NCBI RefSeq assembly: GCF_018918005.1
Contig: NZ_JAHLPR010000007.1
Span: forward strand, 89,894 to 153,893
Reading direction: 5' to 3'
DNA: 64,000 nt
Origin: Paenibacillus sp. MSJ-34
Lineage (GTDB): Bacteria > Bacillota > Bacilli > Paenibacillales > Paenibacillaceae
A program made the translations under genes and the position numbers. This document shows positions 1 to 7,829 of the stretch, in pieces. Numbering within the stretch: the first letter of the stretch is position 1; every line of letters begins with the position of its first letter. Below the pieces are notes generated by a model that was given only the letters and a program-made list of their open reading frames with translations, was not told the DNA's origin and did not search any database.

Positions 1-23
1 GATTTATACTTTCATTTAAGTTG

Positions 24-52
24 ATTATAGTGTAGGATAAAGCAAGTGTCAA
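24..52 (-). promoter_or_regulatory. Consensus sigma-A promoter reading out of the window
   Basis: On the minus strand there is a perfect -35 (TTGACA, positions 52-47) and a perfect -10 (TATAAT, 29-24) with a 17-bp spacer. It points leftward, divergent from the DeoR gene. It should drive a gene beyond the left edge, possibly a target of the DeoR repressor encoded at 232. No operator palindrome is obvious. Confidence 0.75.
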
Positions 53-231
53 TTGCGATGAACGGCAAGTACATCAAATCGCTGCCAATCAACGGCCTCC
101 TGCGTTTCCGAGCTTATCGGCGAGGGCTCCAATATGCTATAATGATGTGAGCCTTTCAATCAAATGCATCATCGGCGATCGGATGGACGGCACCAACGAA
201 TAAATAATACCAATGGGCGGAGTGACTTATC

Positions 232-1017
232 ATGACCGGACCGGCTCTTACCAAAGGCGAGCTTAGACGTCAACAAATTTTACAATTTATTAAGCAAAAA
301 GGACGAATCACGATACAGGAGATCATCGAAAATTTCGATTGTTCGGAAGCGACCGCGCGCCGCGATTTGGACTTGTTGGACAAGCAAGGCGCCATCATCC
401 GGACGATCGGCGGAGCTTTGTTCGAAGGAATGAATTCCGTGCGCGAGGTTCCTTTCGCCGAGAAGAAACAGCAGTTGTGGCTGGAAAAAGAAAAGATCGC
501 GCGCAAGGCGGTCGAATGGATCGAAGAAGGGGATAGCGTCTGTCTAACCGGCGGTACGACTACGTTTCTGATCGCGCGCGAGCTGAAACAAATGCAGGGC
601 GTGACGGTTGTGACGAACGCGGTCAATATCGCGATGGAACTCGCCGATTCCGACGGCATCCAAGTCGTTGTCGTCGGCGGCGTTATGCGCAGCAAAAGCT
701 ACGAGCTCAGCGGGCCGCTTGCGGAGAAGACGATCGAGCATCTCAATATCGAGAAGCTCTTTATCGGCATTGACGGCATATCGATCGAACAAGGAATTTC
801 GACGTATTCCGAGCTTGAGGCCCAGACGGCCAAAATGCTCATGGCCCGCACCAAGCGCACCATTGCCGTATTCGACCATACAAAGGTCGGCAAGGCCTCC
901 TTATTCTCGATCGCGCCGCTTACCGAACTGCACGCTTGCCTTACGGATACGAGGATGGACGCGGCGATGGAAGCCGAATTGGACCGCCACGGCATAACGG
1001 TCGCTTACGCGCTATAG
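232..1017 (+). CDS. DeoR/GlpR-family transcriptional regulator
   Basis: 261 residues, the usual length for DeoR-family sugar-catabolism repressors. An N-terminal helix-turn-helix (about residues 9-60, with EATARRDLDLLDKQG typical of the family) is followed by a DeoRC sensor domain containing GGTTTFLIAREL and LFIGIDGI, which normally binds a sugar phosphate. The start follows a GGCGGAG ribosome site. A weak plus-strand promoter (-10 TATAAT at 138-143) lies upstream. The divergent consensus promoter at 24-52 suggests it controls a gene to the left. It converges on an aldose epimerase gene, which fits a carbohydrate role. The effector cannot be told from sequence. Confidence 0.92.
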   Translation: MTGPALTKGELRRQQILQFIKQKGRITIQEIIENFDCSEATARRDLDLLDKQGAIIRTIGGALFEGMNSVREVPFAEKKQQLWLEKEKIARKAVEWIEEGDSVCLTGGTTTFLIARELKQMQGVTVVTNAVNIAMELADSDGIQVVVVGGVMRSKSYELSGPLAEKTIEHLNIEKLFIGIDGISIEQGISTYSELEAQTAKMLMARTKRTIAVFDHTKVGKASLFSIAPLTELHACLTDTRMDAAMEAELDRHGITVAYAL

Positions 1018-1030
1018 CGCCGCAAATGCA

Positions 1031-1070
1031 AAGAAGCAATGCCTCCGGCGAACGAGGCATTGCTTCTTTC
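1031..1070. terminator. Bidirectional terminator between convergent genes
   Basis: A perfect 15-bp inverted repeat (1031-1045 and 1054-1068) around an 8-nt loop is flanked by T-rich sequence. It separates the DeoR gene from the convergent epimerase gene. Confidence 0.85.
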
Positions 1071-2036
1071 TTATTCGTAACGGATGTCGAGGTTGACCTG
1101 CAAATCGACCTTATCATGCGGCTGGATATCGATTAACCCGGTAACGGATCGATCGAGCTGCAAATTCGGCGCATCCGGCAGCCAAGTATACGGTTCGATG
1201 CAGATGAATTGATCGGCCTCGCCCTTCGTATAGACGACCCAATGTTTAAAGTATCGTTCCCCCGCGCTGTACACTAGCTTCAATCCGTCGTCGCGCGTTA
1301 AGACGGCGCGGACCGGGTTGGCGCCGATTTGGAAGGCGGTATCGAAATTCGTTCCTTTCAACTTGATCCCTTGCGGCAATAAAGCGTGTTCGCCGAGCGG
1401 CAAAACGTTGCCGGTCGGCAGCAATTCCGCGTCCAGTTCGTATATGGCGGAAACCGGCAGTTCCAGCTTCCACTTTTCGGGTTCTCCGTCGATCATAAAC
1501 CAGGTATGCAGCCCGAAGCCGAAGGGAGCGGCATGCTCGCCGAGATTGTGCACCTGGAGCGATTGCGACAACGTCGAACCGCGCAATTCGAGCGTCATCT
1601 CAAGCTTGAGAGGGATCGGATATTGCCGCGCCCAGTTCGGATCGCTGTCCGTCAGGAACGTTGCCGTAACGGTGCAATATTCGTCCAGTTCTTGAATATC
1701 GGCCACTTTCCACGACTGCGTACGGTGCAAACCGTGAATATGGTTGTTGTTGGCCGTATTTTGATCGAATTGGTATTGCACTCCGTCATATTCGAAGGCG
1801 CCGCGGCGGATCCGTCCGGGCGGAATTAACATCGGAATGCCGAAGTGATACGGTTTCTGCATATAAAAATCGAGATCGGCGGCATCGGGTACGCGCAGCA
1901 CTTCGCGCTGTTTCGTGCGGTCCCAAATGCGGATGACGTTGTTGCCGAGTCCGGGAAGAAGCGTTACTTCAAGTTGTTCGCTATGTAGGATATACGTATC
2001 ATGGCCGTTCCATTGTCCTTTTGTTACTTGGGGCAT
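1071..2036 (-). CDS. Aldose 1-epimerase (GalM-like)
   Basis: 321 residues of the galactose mutarotase superfamily, interconverting alpha and beta anomers of aldoses in the cytoplasm. Visible motifs are NNNHIHGLH (first catalytic histidine region), FGFGLHTWF (second histidine) and CIEPYTW near the C-terminus, where the catalytic glutamate is expected. The start is supported by AAGGAG ten bases upstream. The gene is monocistronic, convergent with the DeoR regulator, and followed by a shared terminator. The substrate is not determined; related YeaD-type proteins act on hexose-6-phosphates instead. Confidence 0.88.
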   Translation of the reverse strand: MPQVTKGQWNGHDTYILHSEQLEVTLLPGLGNNVIRIWDRTKQREVLRVPDAADLDFYMQKPYHFGIPMLIPPGRIRRGAFEYDGVQYQFDQNTANNNHIHGLHRTQSWKVADIQELDEYCTVTATFLTDSDPNWARQYPIPLKLEMTLELRGSTLSQSLQVHNLGEHAAPFGFGLHTWFMIDGEPEKWKLELPVSAIYELDAELLPTGNVLPLGEHALLPQGIKLKGTNFDTAFQIGANPVRAVLTRDDGLKLVYSAGERYFKHWVVYTKGEADQFICIEPYTWLPDAPNLQLDRSVTGLIDIQPHDKVDLQVNLDIRYE

Positions 2037-2054
2037 AGCGCATTAACTCCTTTT

Positions 2055-2307
2055 AGAGGTTGTTCAAAAAGTCCTCTTTTGATCACGAAGTATTACTGGA
2101 GCGGATTCGACATCGAATCTTGCGTTCACCCTCGAATAGCTTATGCTTACGAAGTATGTTTCCTCCGGAAACATTGCAGGTGCTCATGCAGGTTTTGCCT
2201 ACACTCCGCTCCTCCTGAAAGTTTTGCGCAGCAAAACTCGCTTCGGAAGCATGGCTTCGGGTTCCCGCAACCTTCTCGGTGCTGAAAAGCTGACTTTTTG
2301 AACACGC
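2055..2307 (+). repeat. Dispersed intergenic repeat, long copy
   Basis: About 250 bp bounded by inverted ends: it begins AGAGGTTGTTCAAAAAGTC and ends GACTTTTTGAACACGC. It is closely related along its length to the copy at 28302-28480. Relative to that copy it has two extra segments, each built on a palindrome (2158-2172 and 2220-2238). It contains no ORF of note and looks like a MITE-like or structured-RNA repeat. Confidence 0.85.
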
Positions 2308-2410
2308 ATTTTTATATAATCTCTTCTCATCATATCAAATTCGAAGAAGAAAGTCATAATAAATGTATCGGCGCGGGTCAAGACGACTGCCGGGGGCAAC
2401 GTACCGCCAT

Positions 2411-2440
2411 TTGACATTCTATGCGGCAATCTGTTATGAT
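2411..2440 (+). promoter_or_regulatory. trpS promoter
   Basis: TTGACA (2411-2416), an 18-bp spacer and TATGAT (2435-2440) place the transcript start just ahead of the T-box leader. Confidence 0.75.
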
Positions 2441-2454
2441 AACCCCAAAATTCA

Positions 2455-2782
2455 ATGAAACGAAAAGCGATGAGAGGGATAAGTAAACGGTCGGCGGACC
2501 CTGCAGAGAGCCGGTGGTTGCTGCGAACCGGCGGAGCCTATCGATTGAAATGGACCCTTGAGCGCCGAAGCGGAAACGATAGAGGCCAGGTAACGCCGTG
2601 AAACGGCGGAGGAACGGCGGCAGCGGCAAGTTGCCCGTTCTAGGCCGAATTGAAGTATGCCGGTCGTCCGCCCCGCGTTAAGGGGTGAGAAGGTTTGTTC
2701 GGATCGTTTGCTGCATGGTTCCGAACGAACAAATTAGGGTGGCACCACGGTCTTTCGTCCCTTGCGGACGGGAGGCCTTTTT
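2455..2782 (+). promoter_or_regulatory. T-box leader of trpS (Trp specifier)
   Basis: A complete T-box riboswitch. The conserved stem-I pieces GATGAGAGGGATAAGTA and CAGAGAGCCGGTGGTTG come first. A specifier loop follows with TGG (2551-2553) after GAAA and before ACC, matching a tRNA-Trp anticodon. Then come the T-box AGGGTGGCACCACGG (2736-2750) and an intrinsic terminator with 12-bp arms (2749-2777) and T-run. Uncharged tRNA-Trp should stabilise the antiterminator and allow trpS expression. Confidence 0.93.
2749..2782 (+). terminator. T-box conditional terminator
   Basis: The arms at 2749-2760 and 2766-2777 pair fully if G-U pairs are allowed, with a 5-nt loop and five Ts. The left arm overlaps the end of the T-box sequence, as required for a mutually exclusive antiterminator. 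Confidence 0.85.
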
Positions 2783-2821
2783 GATTTGAAAATAGGTTGC
2801 AAGCACAAGGAGGAGCAAATA

Positions 2822-3814
2822 ATGAAACGAGTATTATCGGGCATTCAACCAAGCGGCAAGCTGACTCTCGGCAACTACATCGGCGCGATGTTGAATTTCG
2901 TGAAATTGCAGGAGGACCATGAATGCTTCTTCATGGTTGTCGATTTGCACGCAATTACGGTTCCGCAGCAACCGGAGGCTCTCAGAGAGCAGTCGGAAGC
3001 GGTGGCGGCATTGTTCATAGCGGCGGGAATCGATCCGGCGAAGGCGAACGTTTACATGCAATCGCATGTGCCTGCGCATCCGGAGTTGGGATGGCTGCTA
3101 ACGACGTTAACGTATATGGGCGAATTGGAGCGAATGACTCAATTTAAGGATAAATCCGAGGGGAAAGAATCGGTCGGAGCGGGGTTGTTCGTCTATCCGG
3201 CATTGATGGCGGCCGATATTTTAGTGTACAATGCCGATTTGGTGCCGGTCGGGGAAGACCAGAAGCAGCATTTGGAATTATCACGCGATTTGGCGGTACG
3301 TTTCAACCATCGGTTCGGGGAATGCTTCACCGTTCCGGAACCGTACATTCCGAAAGTGGGCGCGCGAATTATGTCGCTTGACGACGCAACCAAAAAAATG
3401 AGCAAAAGCAATCCGAATCCTGGCAGCTACATCGCCCTGCTCGATACGCCGGACGAGATTCGCAAAAAAATTAGCCGCGCCACGACCGATTCCGGACGCG
3501 AAGTCCGTTACGATCCGGCGAATAAGCCGGAAGTCAGCAACTTGATGAGCATCTATTCGCATGTTGCGGGCTTATCGCTTGAACAGATCGAAGCGAATTA
3601 CGAAGGTCAAGGATACGGAGCGTTCAAAAAGGATTTGGCGGAGCGGGTCGTTGCGGCAATTGAGCCGTTGCAGCAGCGTTATCGCGATATTCGCGAATCG
3701 GGCGATATCCATGATATATTGCGGCAAGGAGCCGAGCGGGCTTCGGAAGTCGCCGAAGCGACGCTCAAGCAAGTGAAGGAGATGATGGGCTTCCTGCCAA
3801 GAATGCCGCGTTAA
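2822..3814 (+). CDS. trpS: Tryptophanyl-tRNA synthetase
   Basis: 330 residues, a class I aminoacyl-tRNA synthetase that charges tRNA-Trp. It opens with SGIQPSGKLTLGNYIGA, which includes the HIGH-equivalent TLGN. It carries KKMSKSNPN (KMSKS loop, about residue 192) and the family segments GEDQKQHLELSRDLA and YMGELERMTQFKDK. The ATG at 2822 is chosen over an in-frame upstream codon because AAGGAGGAG sits 6-12 bases before it. It is the only gene behind the T-box leader. Confidence 0.97.
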   Translation: MKRVLSGIQPSGKLTLGNYIGAMLNFVKLQEDHECFFMVVDLHAITVPQQPEALREQSEAVAALFIAAGIDPAKANVYMQSHVPAHPELGWLLTTLTYMGELERMTQFKDKSEGKESVGAGLFVYPALMAADILVYNADLVPVGEDQKQHLELSRDLAVRFNHRFGECFTVPEPYIPKVGARIMSLDDATKKMSKSNPNPGSYIALLDTPDEIRKKISRATTDSGREVRYDPANKPEVSNLMSIYSHVAGLSLEQIEANYEGQGYGAFKKDLAERVVAAIEPLQQRYRDIRESGDIHDILRQGAERASEVAEATLKQVKEMMGFLPRMPR

Positions 3815-3826
3815 CGATCGGCAATA

Positions 3827-4015
3827 TTAATTCGTCGAATTGCCGGACTGGCGCCGTCCCATTCGCGCCTTGACGACAAAGCCGAAACCGATGTTGGCGA
3901 GCGTGACGACGGCGAGCAGCACGGCAAGCCACGCATAATGGCTTATCGAGACGGCCGTGGCGATCATTAGCACCACCGAACTGACGGCAAACCATAAAGA
4001 GAGACCTTTACTCAT
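3827..4015 (-). CDS. Small two-helix membrane protein (YlaF/DUF5325-like)
   Basis: 62 residues with two hydrophobic segments (about residues 5-24 and 28-50) and a basic, polar C-terminal tail. The ATG at 4015 has GGAGG nine bases upstream; longer in-frame extensions lack a ribosome site. Size and topology resemble the Bacillales YlaF family, but the function of that family is unknown and the match is from memory of its general pattern. It converges on trpS. Confidence 0.6.
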   Translation of the reverse strand: MSKGLSLWFAVSSVVLMIATAVSISHYAWLAVLLAVVTLANIGFGFVVKARMGRRQSGNSTN

Positions 4016-4062
4016 TGTATAAAACCTCCAATGACATTTCGTGTACGTTTTCTTTGGATATG

Positions 4063-4092
4063 GGAATAACATTTTCAAGGCGGGTAATAATA
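4063..4092 (+). promoter_or_regulatory. Possible sigma-G-type promoter of the SASP gene
   Basis: GGAATA (4063-4068), a 17-bp gap and AATAATA (4086-4092) resemble the forespore sigma-G consensus (TGAATA, CATACTA) with one and two mismatches. The position suits a SASP gene. Tentative. Confidence 0.4.
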
Positions 4093-4148
4093 AGCTTGCA
4101 AGCTTGCAAGAACACATTTTATCGCAGCGTGAAAGGAGATTTTATTGT

Positions 4149-4370
4149 ATGGGTCAATCACGTCGCTCTAACCAGTTATTAGTTCCAGAAGCGAATGCAG
4201 CTTTGGAGCGCATGAAAATGGAAGCTGCTCAAGAACAAGGCGTTACGATTCCTCAAGACGGTTACTACGGTCACGTTACATCGCGCGACGCCGGATCTCT
4301 TGGCGGATACATCACGAAACATTTGGTTCAAATGGCTGAACAACAACTTTCCGGCCGTACGAACCGCTAA
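4149..4370 (+). CDS. Alpha/beta-type small acid-soluble spore protein
   Basis: 73 residues. This DNA-binding protein saturates forespore DNA and protects it from UV and heat. The family halves are visible: ERMKMEAAQEQGV, containing the site cut by the germination protease Gpr, and SLGGYITKHLVQMAEQQLSG, the conserved DNA-binding C-terminal block. The middle (TIPQDGYYGHVTSRD) is divergent from Bacillus SspA/B. The start at 4149 follows AAAGGAG. It is monocistronic with its own terminator. It is direct evidence that the organism makes endospores. Confidence 0.95.
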   Translation: MGQSRRSNQLLVPEANAALERMKMEAAQEQGVTIPQDGYYGHVTSRDAGSLGGYITKHLVQMAEQQLSGRTNR

Positions 4371-4392
4371 TCGATCGGCAAAGATTCAAAAG

Positions 4393-4424
4393 AGCTCGAG
4401 GCTGCGCCTTGAGCTTTCTTTTTT
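4393..4424 (+). terminator. Terminator of the SASP gene
   Basis: A 10-bp stem (4393-4402 and 4406-4415, one G-U pair) with a 3-nt loop is followed by TTTCTTTTTTT. Confidence 0.85.
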
Positions 4425-4465
4425 TCATTATATAATGTTGATTGTGACGCAAGTTGGGGCGATCG

Positions 4466-5449
4466 TCAATAGCTGTTTAACCGCAGCCGTTTTTCGATGC
4501 GTTTATCGTTGATCCAGCCGACATAGGATTCCAGCGGTTGAAACTCTTTGTCCATCATCACGACGGCGACAAACGGAAACTGTCTCCGGTGACGGAAGCG
4601 GACGTCCGACCAGCGCACCACATACCCGACACGGGTTTTCTTCACTTCGGCGCAAGCGTAAGAGGATAGATGCAGCATTGCTTGCACGCATTCGTCCTGT
4701 TTCGATTCGCTCACGGCCGGATGATCGGAGCATGTCACATGTTCGATCCATTCCAACTGATTCGGATGAAACTTTCCGATCATATAGCTTCGATCCGGCT
4801 TCGTCTTCACGACATGCCAACGGGACAGCGATACGGTAGGAATAAGAACATAGGTATCGCCTTGCTCGTATTCGGAATCGAGCTTGGGCAAATTCCGTTC
4901 CAACCGGTTATGGTCGAAGGTGCGCCATAAATAGTAAAGAATCAGAAACCCGTACAATAACGGGAAAATGACATTTGGCCGGCTTAAACCGAAGGCCCAC
5001 ATAAAAATCGCGACGACATGCGTTGCGAAAATAACCGGGTCGAACAGGTGGATAATATTCCAAGAAACCCGCTTATTCATCAGGGGCCAAAACGCTTGCG
5101 TGCCGTACGGATTGAACAGGTCGGTGAAGTTGTGCAAACAAACGGCGAAAAACACCCAGAATGCGACGTGATCGACCGGCACGTTGCGAAAAAAGAAAGT
5201 GACGACTAGCGTGACCAATAAGGTCCATATCGGAATAAACAAAAGCGAATGGGTAATGCCGCGATGATGGCGGACATAGAACGCATTGCTTTTTAACCGC
5301 AGCACATCGTCGAAATCGGGGGCCTGCGAGCCGATGACGGTCCCGAGCAACACGGCGGCCGCAAGCGAGGAATTCGCCGCAACGGCCGGATCGATATAAC
5401 TGAGCCCGGCGAGTCCGAGTCCCATGACCAGATGTGTTCCCGTATCCAT
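4466..5449 (-). CDS. Membrane-bound metal-dependent hydrolase (YfhP/YdjM-like)
   Basis: 327 residues. The N-terminal half is a multi-pass membrane domain of the COG1988 family, with metal-ligand-like motifs TGTHLVMG, GSQAPDFDD, HHRGITHS and HNFTDLFNPYGTQ. The C-terminal 140 residues are soluble and basic. The ATG at 5449 is chosen because GGGAGG lies ten bases upstream. Bacillus YfhP has this architecture; its substrate is unknown. A shorter paralogue lies at 44465-45115. Monocistronic. Confidence 0.8.
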   Translation of the reverse strand: MDTGTHLVMGLGLAGLSYIDPAVAANSSLAAAVLLGTVIGSQAPDFDDVLRLKSNAFYVRHHRGITHSLLFIPIWTLLVTLVVTFFFRNVPVDHVAFWVFFAVCLHNFTDLFNPYGTQAFWPLMNKRVSWNIIHLFDPVIFATHVVAIFMWAFGLSRPNVIFPLLYGFLILYYLWRTFDHNRLERNLPKLDSEYEQGDTYVLIPTVSLSRWHVVKTKPDRSYMIGKFHPNQLEWIEHVTCSDHPAVSESKQDECVQAMLHLSSYACAEVKKTRVGYVVRWSDVRFRHRRQFPFVAVVMMDKEFQPLESYVGWINDKRIEKRLRLNSY

Positions 5450-5558
5450 TTTGAAATTTCCTCCCTTTTGACTAGAAAACTTATGCAACGAATGTTAGTA
5501 TTGGCCGAAAGCATGTAAAATATAAGACGGATGAAAGCAAGAAAGGCGGAATGAAGAA

Positions 5559-5855
5559 ATGAATGTCGGCTTTGTAGAGTATAAAATCGATCCCGAGCGC
5601 CGCGAAGCTTACTTGAAAACGATGAAAAGGCTGCTGGCGGATTGCGGGGGGAACGTCACGCTGTATGAAGGCGCCGATCAACCGAATTTGTTCGTCGAGA
5701 CGTGGAGCTTGACTTGCCCCGAAGATTTCGAACGCATAAAACGGGATAGGCTTACCGCGGGCAGCGAATGGGAGCGCATGACCGATTTTATCGTCGGCGG
5801 TAAGGATAAAATACATATCTGGGAGTTTATTCATGTGTTAGATGCGAAATGCTAA
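5559..5855 (+). CDS. Conserved hypothetical protein, ABM/Dabb-like fold suspected
   Basis: 98 residues, soluble, starting after AAAGGCGG. The pattern (MNVGFVEYKIDPERREAY, then an acidic and aromatic-rich second half ending KIHIWEFIHVL) resembles small dimeric ferredoxin-like monooxygenase or NIPSNAP-type domains. No catalytic motif can be named. It sits directly upstream of ctaB but is separated from it by that gene's own promoter. Confidence 0.55.
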   Translation: MNVGFVEYKIDPERREAYLKTMKRLLADCGGNVTLYEGADQPNLFVETWSLTCPEDFERIKRDRLTAGSEWERMTDFIVGGKDKIHIWEFIHVLDAKC

Positions 5856-5891
5856 GGAATTGTCAAATTGATGAATGTTCTCGCGCGAACG

Positions 5892-5921
5892 TTGTCAAAC
5901 GTCGAATGGTTTTGATATGAT
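5892..5921 (+). promoter_or_regulatory. ctaB promoter
   Basis: TTGTCA (5892-5897), 18-bp spacer, TATGAT (5916-5921). The predicted leader is about 130 nt, contains an inverted repeat (GCGAGG...CCTCGC) and ends in a 19-nt segment shared with trxA (6031-6049). Confidence 0.6.
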
Positions 5922-6056
5922 AAACATCATAGCAAAGCCGTGAAAGTTGCGCTTTCGCGAGTACAAGCGAAGCGAATGATTGCGAGGCAATGTTGTTTCT
6001 CGGCTGGCCTCGCGTGGAAGCGAGTCTTTCGCAAAACTTTTAGGAGGAACGAATCA

Positions 6057-6992
6057 GTGGACAAACAATTAGGTTACCAAGTTCCGTCCGATTCCGTATC
6101 CATTCCCAATCCTTCGATTGCAAGCAAGAAGGAGGGCAAATGGAAAGAATTTATACGTGTGACGAAACCTGGGATACTCCGTTCTAATTTATTTGCGGCT
6201 TTTGCCGGGTATTGGGTAGCTTCGCAATGGGAAATTTATATTCCCACTTTACTATGGATGCTGCTCGGGACCGCTTTCGTATTAGCGTCTTCTTGCGCGT
6301 TCAATAACGTTTACGATCGCGAGCTGGACGCCAAAATGGAACGAACCCGCACACGTGCGCTGCCGGCCGGGAGGCTGCAGCCGAAGACGGTGATTTGGTA
6401 CGCAACGATTCTTGGGGTGCTCGGATTAGCGATTTTATTTATTTTGGATCCTCTGGTGGGAGCGATCGGCGCCCTCGGCATGATTGGGTATGATGTCGTG
6501 TATACGATGTGGTTAAAGCGCTCGTCGACGTGGAGCACTTCGATCGGTGCGATCGGCGGCGCGATGCCTCCGTTGATCGGTTATGTCGCCGCCGCGGGCG
6601 TGGTCGATCAGGGAGCGTTGTTGGTGTACGCCATCATGTTTTTATGGCAGCCGCCTCATTTCTGGGCGCTCGGCATCCGCCGCTTGGAAGAATACCGTCA
6701 GGCCGGATATCCTCTATTGCCTGTCGTCAAAGGAATCAAGCGCACCAAATATCAAATGATTCCTTACTTGGTACTGTTGATTGTCGCATCGGTTCTTTTA
6801 TATGCATTCGGATATGTAGGCGTTTTTTATTTGATCGTGGCTTTAATTACCGGAATCGCATGGCTATGGATTTCGCTTTCCGGATTTAAGGCGAAGGACG
6901 AAAATCTTTGGGCGAAGAAGACGTTCCTGTTCTCCATCAACTATTTAATGATTACATTTCTCGTAATGATCATCGACACGGTGCATAAATAA
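6057..6992 (+). CDS. ctaB: Protoheme IX farnesyltransferase (heme O synthase)
   Basis: 311 residues, a UbiA-superfamily prenyltransferase adding farnesyl to heme B to give heme O for cytochrome oxidase. The two aspartate-rich signatures are NNVYDRELDAKMERTRTR (polyprenyl diphosphate and Mg binding) and the YDVVYTMWLKR region. Seven or more hydrophobic segments follow, with FLWQPPHFWALGIRR characteristic of CtaB/CyoE. A GTG start at 6057 is chosen because AGGAGG sits eight bases upstream; the longer frame begins with unconserved sequence. Its partner ctaA is 16 kb away. No oxidase subunits lie in the window. Confidence 0.95.
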   Translation: MDKQLGYQVPSDSVSIPNPSIASKKEGKWKEFIRVTKPGILRSNLFAAFAGYWVASQWEIYIPTLLWMLLGTAFVLASSCAFNNVYDRELDAKMERTRTRALPAGRLQPKTVIWYATILGVLGLAILFILDPLVGAIGALGMIGYDVVYTMWLKRSSTWSTSIGAIGGAMPPLIGYVAAAGVVDQGALLVYAIMFLWQPPHFWALGIRRLEEYRQAGYPLLPVVKGIKRTKYQMIPYLVLLIVASVLLYAFGYVGVFYLIVALITGIAWLWISLSGFKAKDENLWAKKTFLFSINYLMITFLVMIIDTVHK

Positions 6993-7006
6993 ATATGTTG
7001 CTACGT

Positions 7007-7354
7007 TTATAGCGGGGTCGGATCCGGGTATATGATATACTCCTCCAGCCCCGCTTTTTCTAATTGTTGAATGAGATATTCGTCCGGAGTTCCTTCCACG
7101 CCCGCATAGCCGCGCCGCGTGTATATATGTTCCGCATCCGGATAAGTGTCGCGCAGAATGGCTCTTATTTTTTTGCCCGACGCATCGTTATCCATAAACA
7201 AATAAACGGCGGAATCGCCGATTTTCTTTTTCAACGATTCGATCCGCTCTGTGCTTAACGTCCCGTAAGTGCATAATATGGCGATTTCGGAAGAGAGCAG
7301 CTTCTGCAATCTGTTGCGGTCGTTTTTTCCTTCGACGACAATGACGATCGACAT
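7007..7354 (-). CDS. Small Toprim-domain protein (YusF-like)
   Basis: 115 residues, essentially a lone Toprim fold: VIVVEGKNDRNRL carries the conserved glutamate and YLFMDNDASGKK carries the DxD. Such small Toprim proteins are related to the catalytic part of primases and RNase M5, but their role is undefined. AAGGAG lies eight bases before the ATG. It converges on ctaB with only 14 bases between the genes. Confidence 0.8.
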   Translation of the reverse strand: MSIVIVVEGKNDRNRLQKLLSSEIAILCTYGTLSTERIESLKKKIGDSAVYLFMDNDASGKKIRAILRDTYPDAEHIYTRRGYAGVEGTPDEYLIQQLEKAGLEEYIIYPDPTPL

Positions 7355-7424
7355 CGGTTTCACTCCTTGTTCTATTCCCCGGGAAATGGCCGAAATGTTG
7401 CATCTTCGGTAGCGATTATACATG

Positions 7425-7456
7425 AAAAAAAGCGGCTTGCCAAACGGGCAAACCGC
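7425..7456 (-). terminator. Terminator of the YjcZ-like gene
   Basis: On the minus strand a 10-bp stem (7456-7447 and 7441-7432, one G-U) with a 5-nt loop is followed by seven Ts. Confidence 0.8.
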
Positions 7457-7473
7457 GAGCGGACGAAACAAAA

Positions 7474-7707
7474 TTAATATAAACGCGCTCTGGATATAAT
7501 GACGAGCAAAATAAACAGGACAAGAATCACGCCGACCGATGTAAAGCCGCCGCAACCGAAGGACGGTCCTATGGCTGCAGGCGAAACGATTGGCGGCGGA
7601 CAGTATGGAGCCGGCGAAACGGCTGCCGGCGAAACGGCCGTCGGCGCATAAGGGGTGGCATAACTCGGGCCATGGCATCCGCAATCTTTTTTATATTCCA
7701 CTTTCAA
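7474..7707 (-). CDS. YjcZ-type sporulation-associated small membrane protein
   Basis: 77 residues. A Cys-containing start (KKDCGCHGPSYATPYAP) is followed by a Pro/Ala/Ser-rich stretch and a final hydrophobic helix VGVILVLFILLVIISRARLY, the hallmark of the short YjcZ family. The first possible codon is TTG at 7707, only four bases after GAGGAGG. A GTG two codons later has more usual spacing (ten bases), so the start is uncertain by two codons. The Pro-rich N-terminus is longer than in most family members. Confidence 0.7.
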   Translation of the reverse strand: MKVEYKKDCGCHGPSYATPYAPTAVSPAAVSPAPYCPPPIVSPAAIGPSFGCGGFTSVGVILVLFILLVIISRARLY

Positions 7708-7829
7708 GAAACCTCCTCATAGTTATTTGTGCTAGGTCACAATGCATACTATGTGGTAGGCAAGTACAGGTATTGTGCGCATACCTATGTCCCAGAAAAT
7801 AGGTCAATGGACCATTCCGTAGAAGAACG

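Noticed and set aside
2055..2307. CRISPR array or insertion sequence
   Set aside because: There are no regularly spaced direct repeats and no transposase frame; it is a single element with inverted ends.
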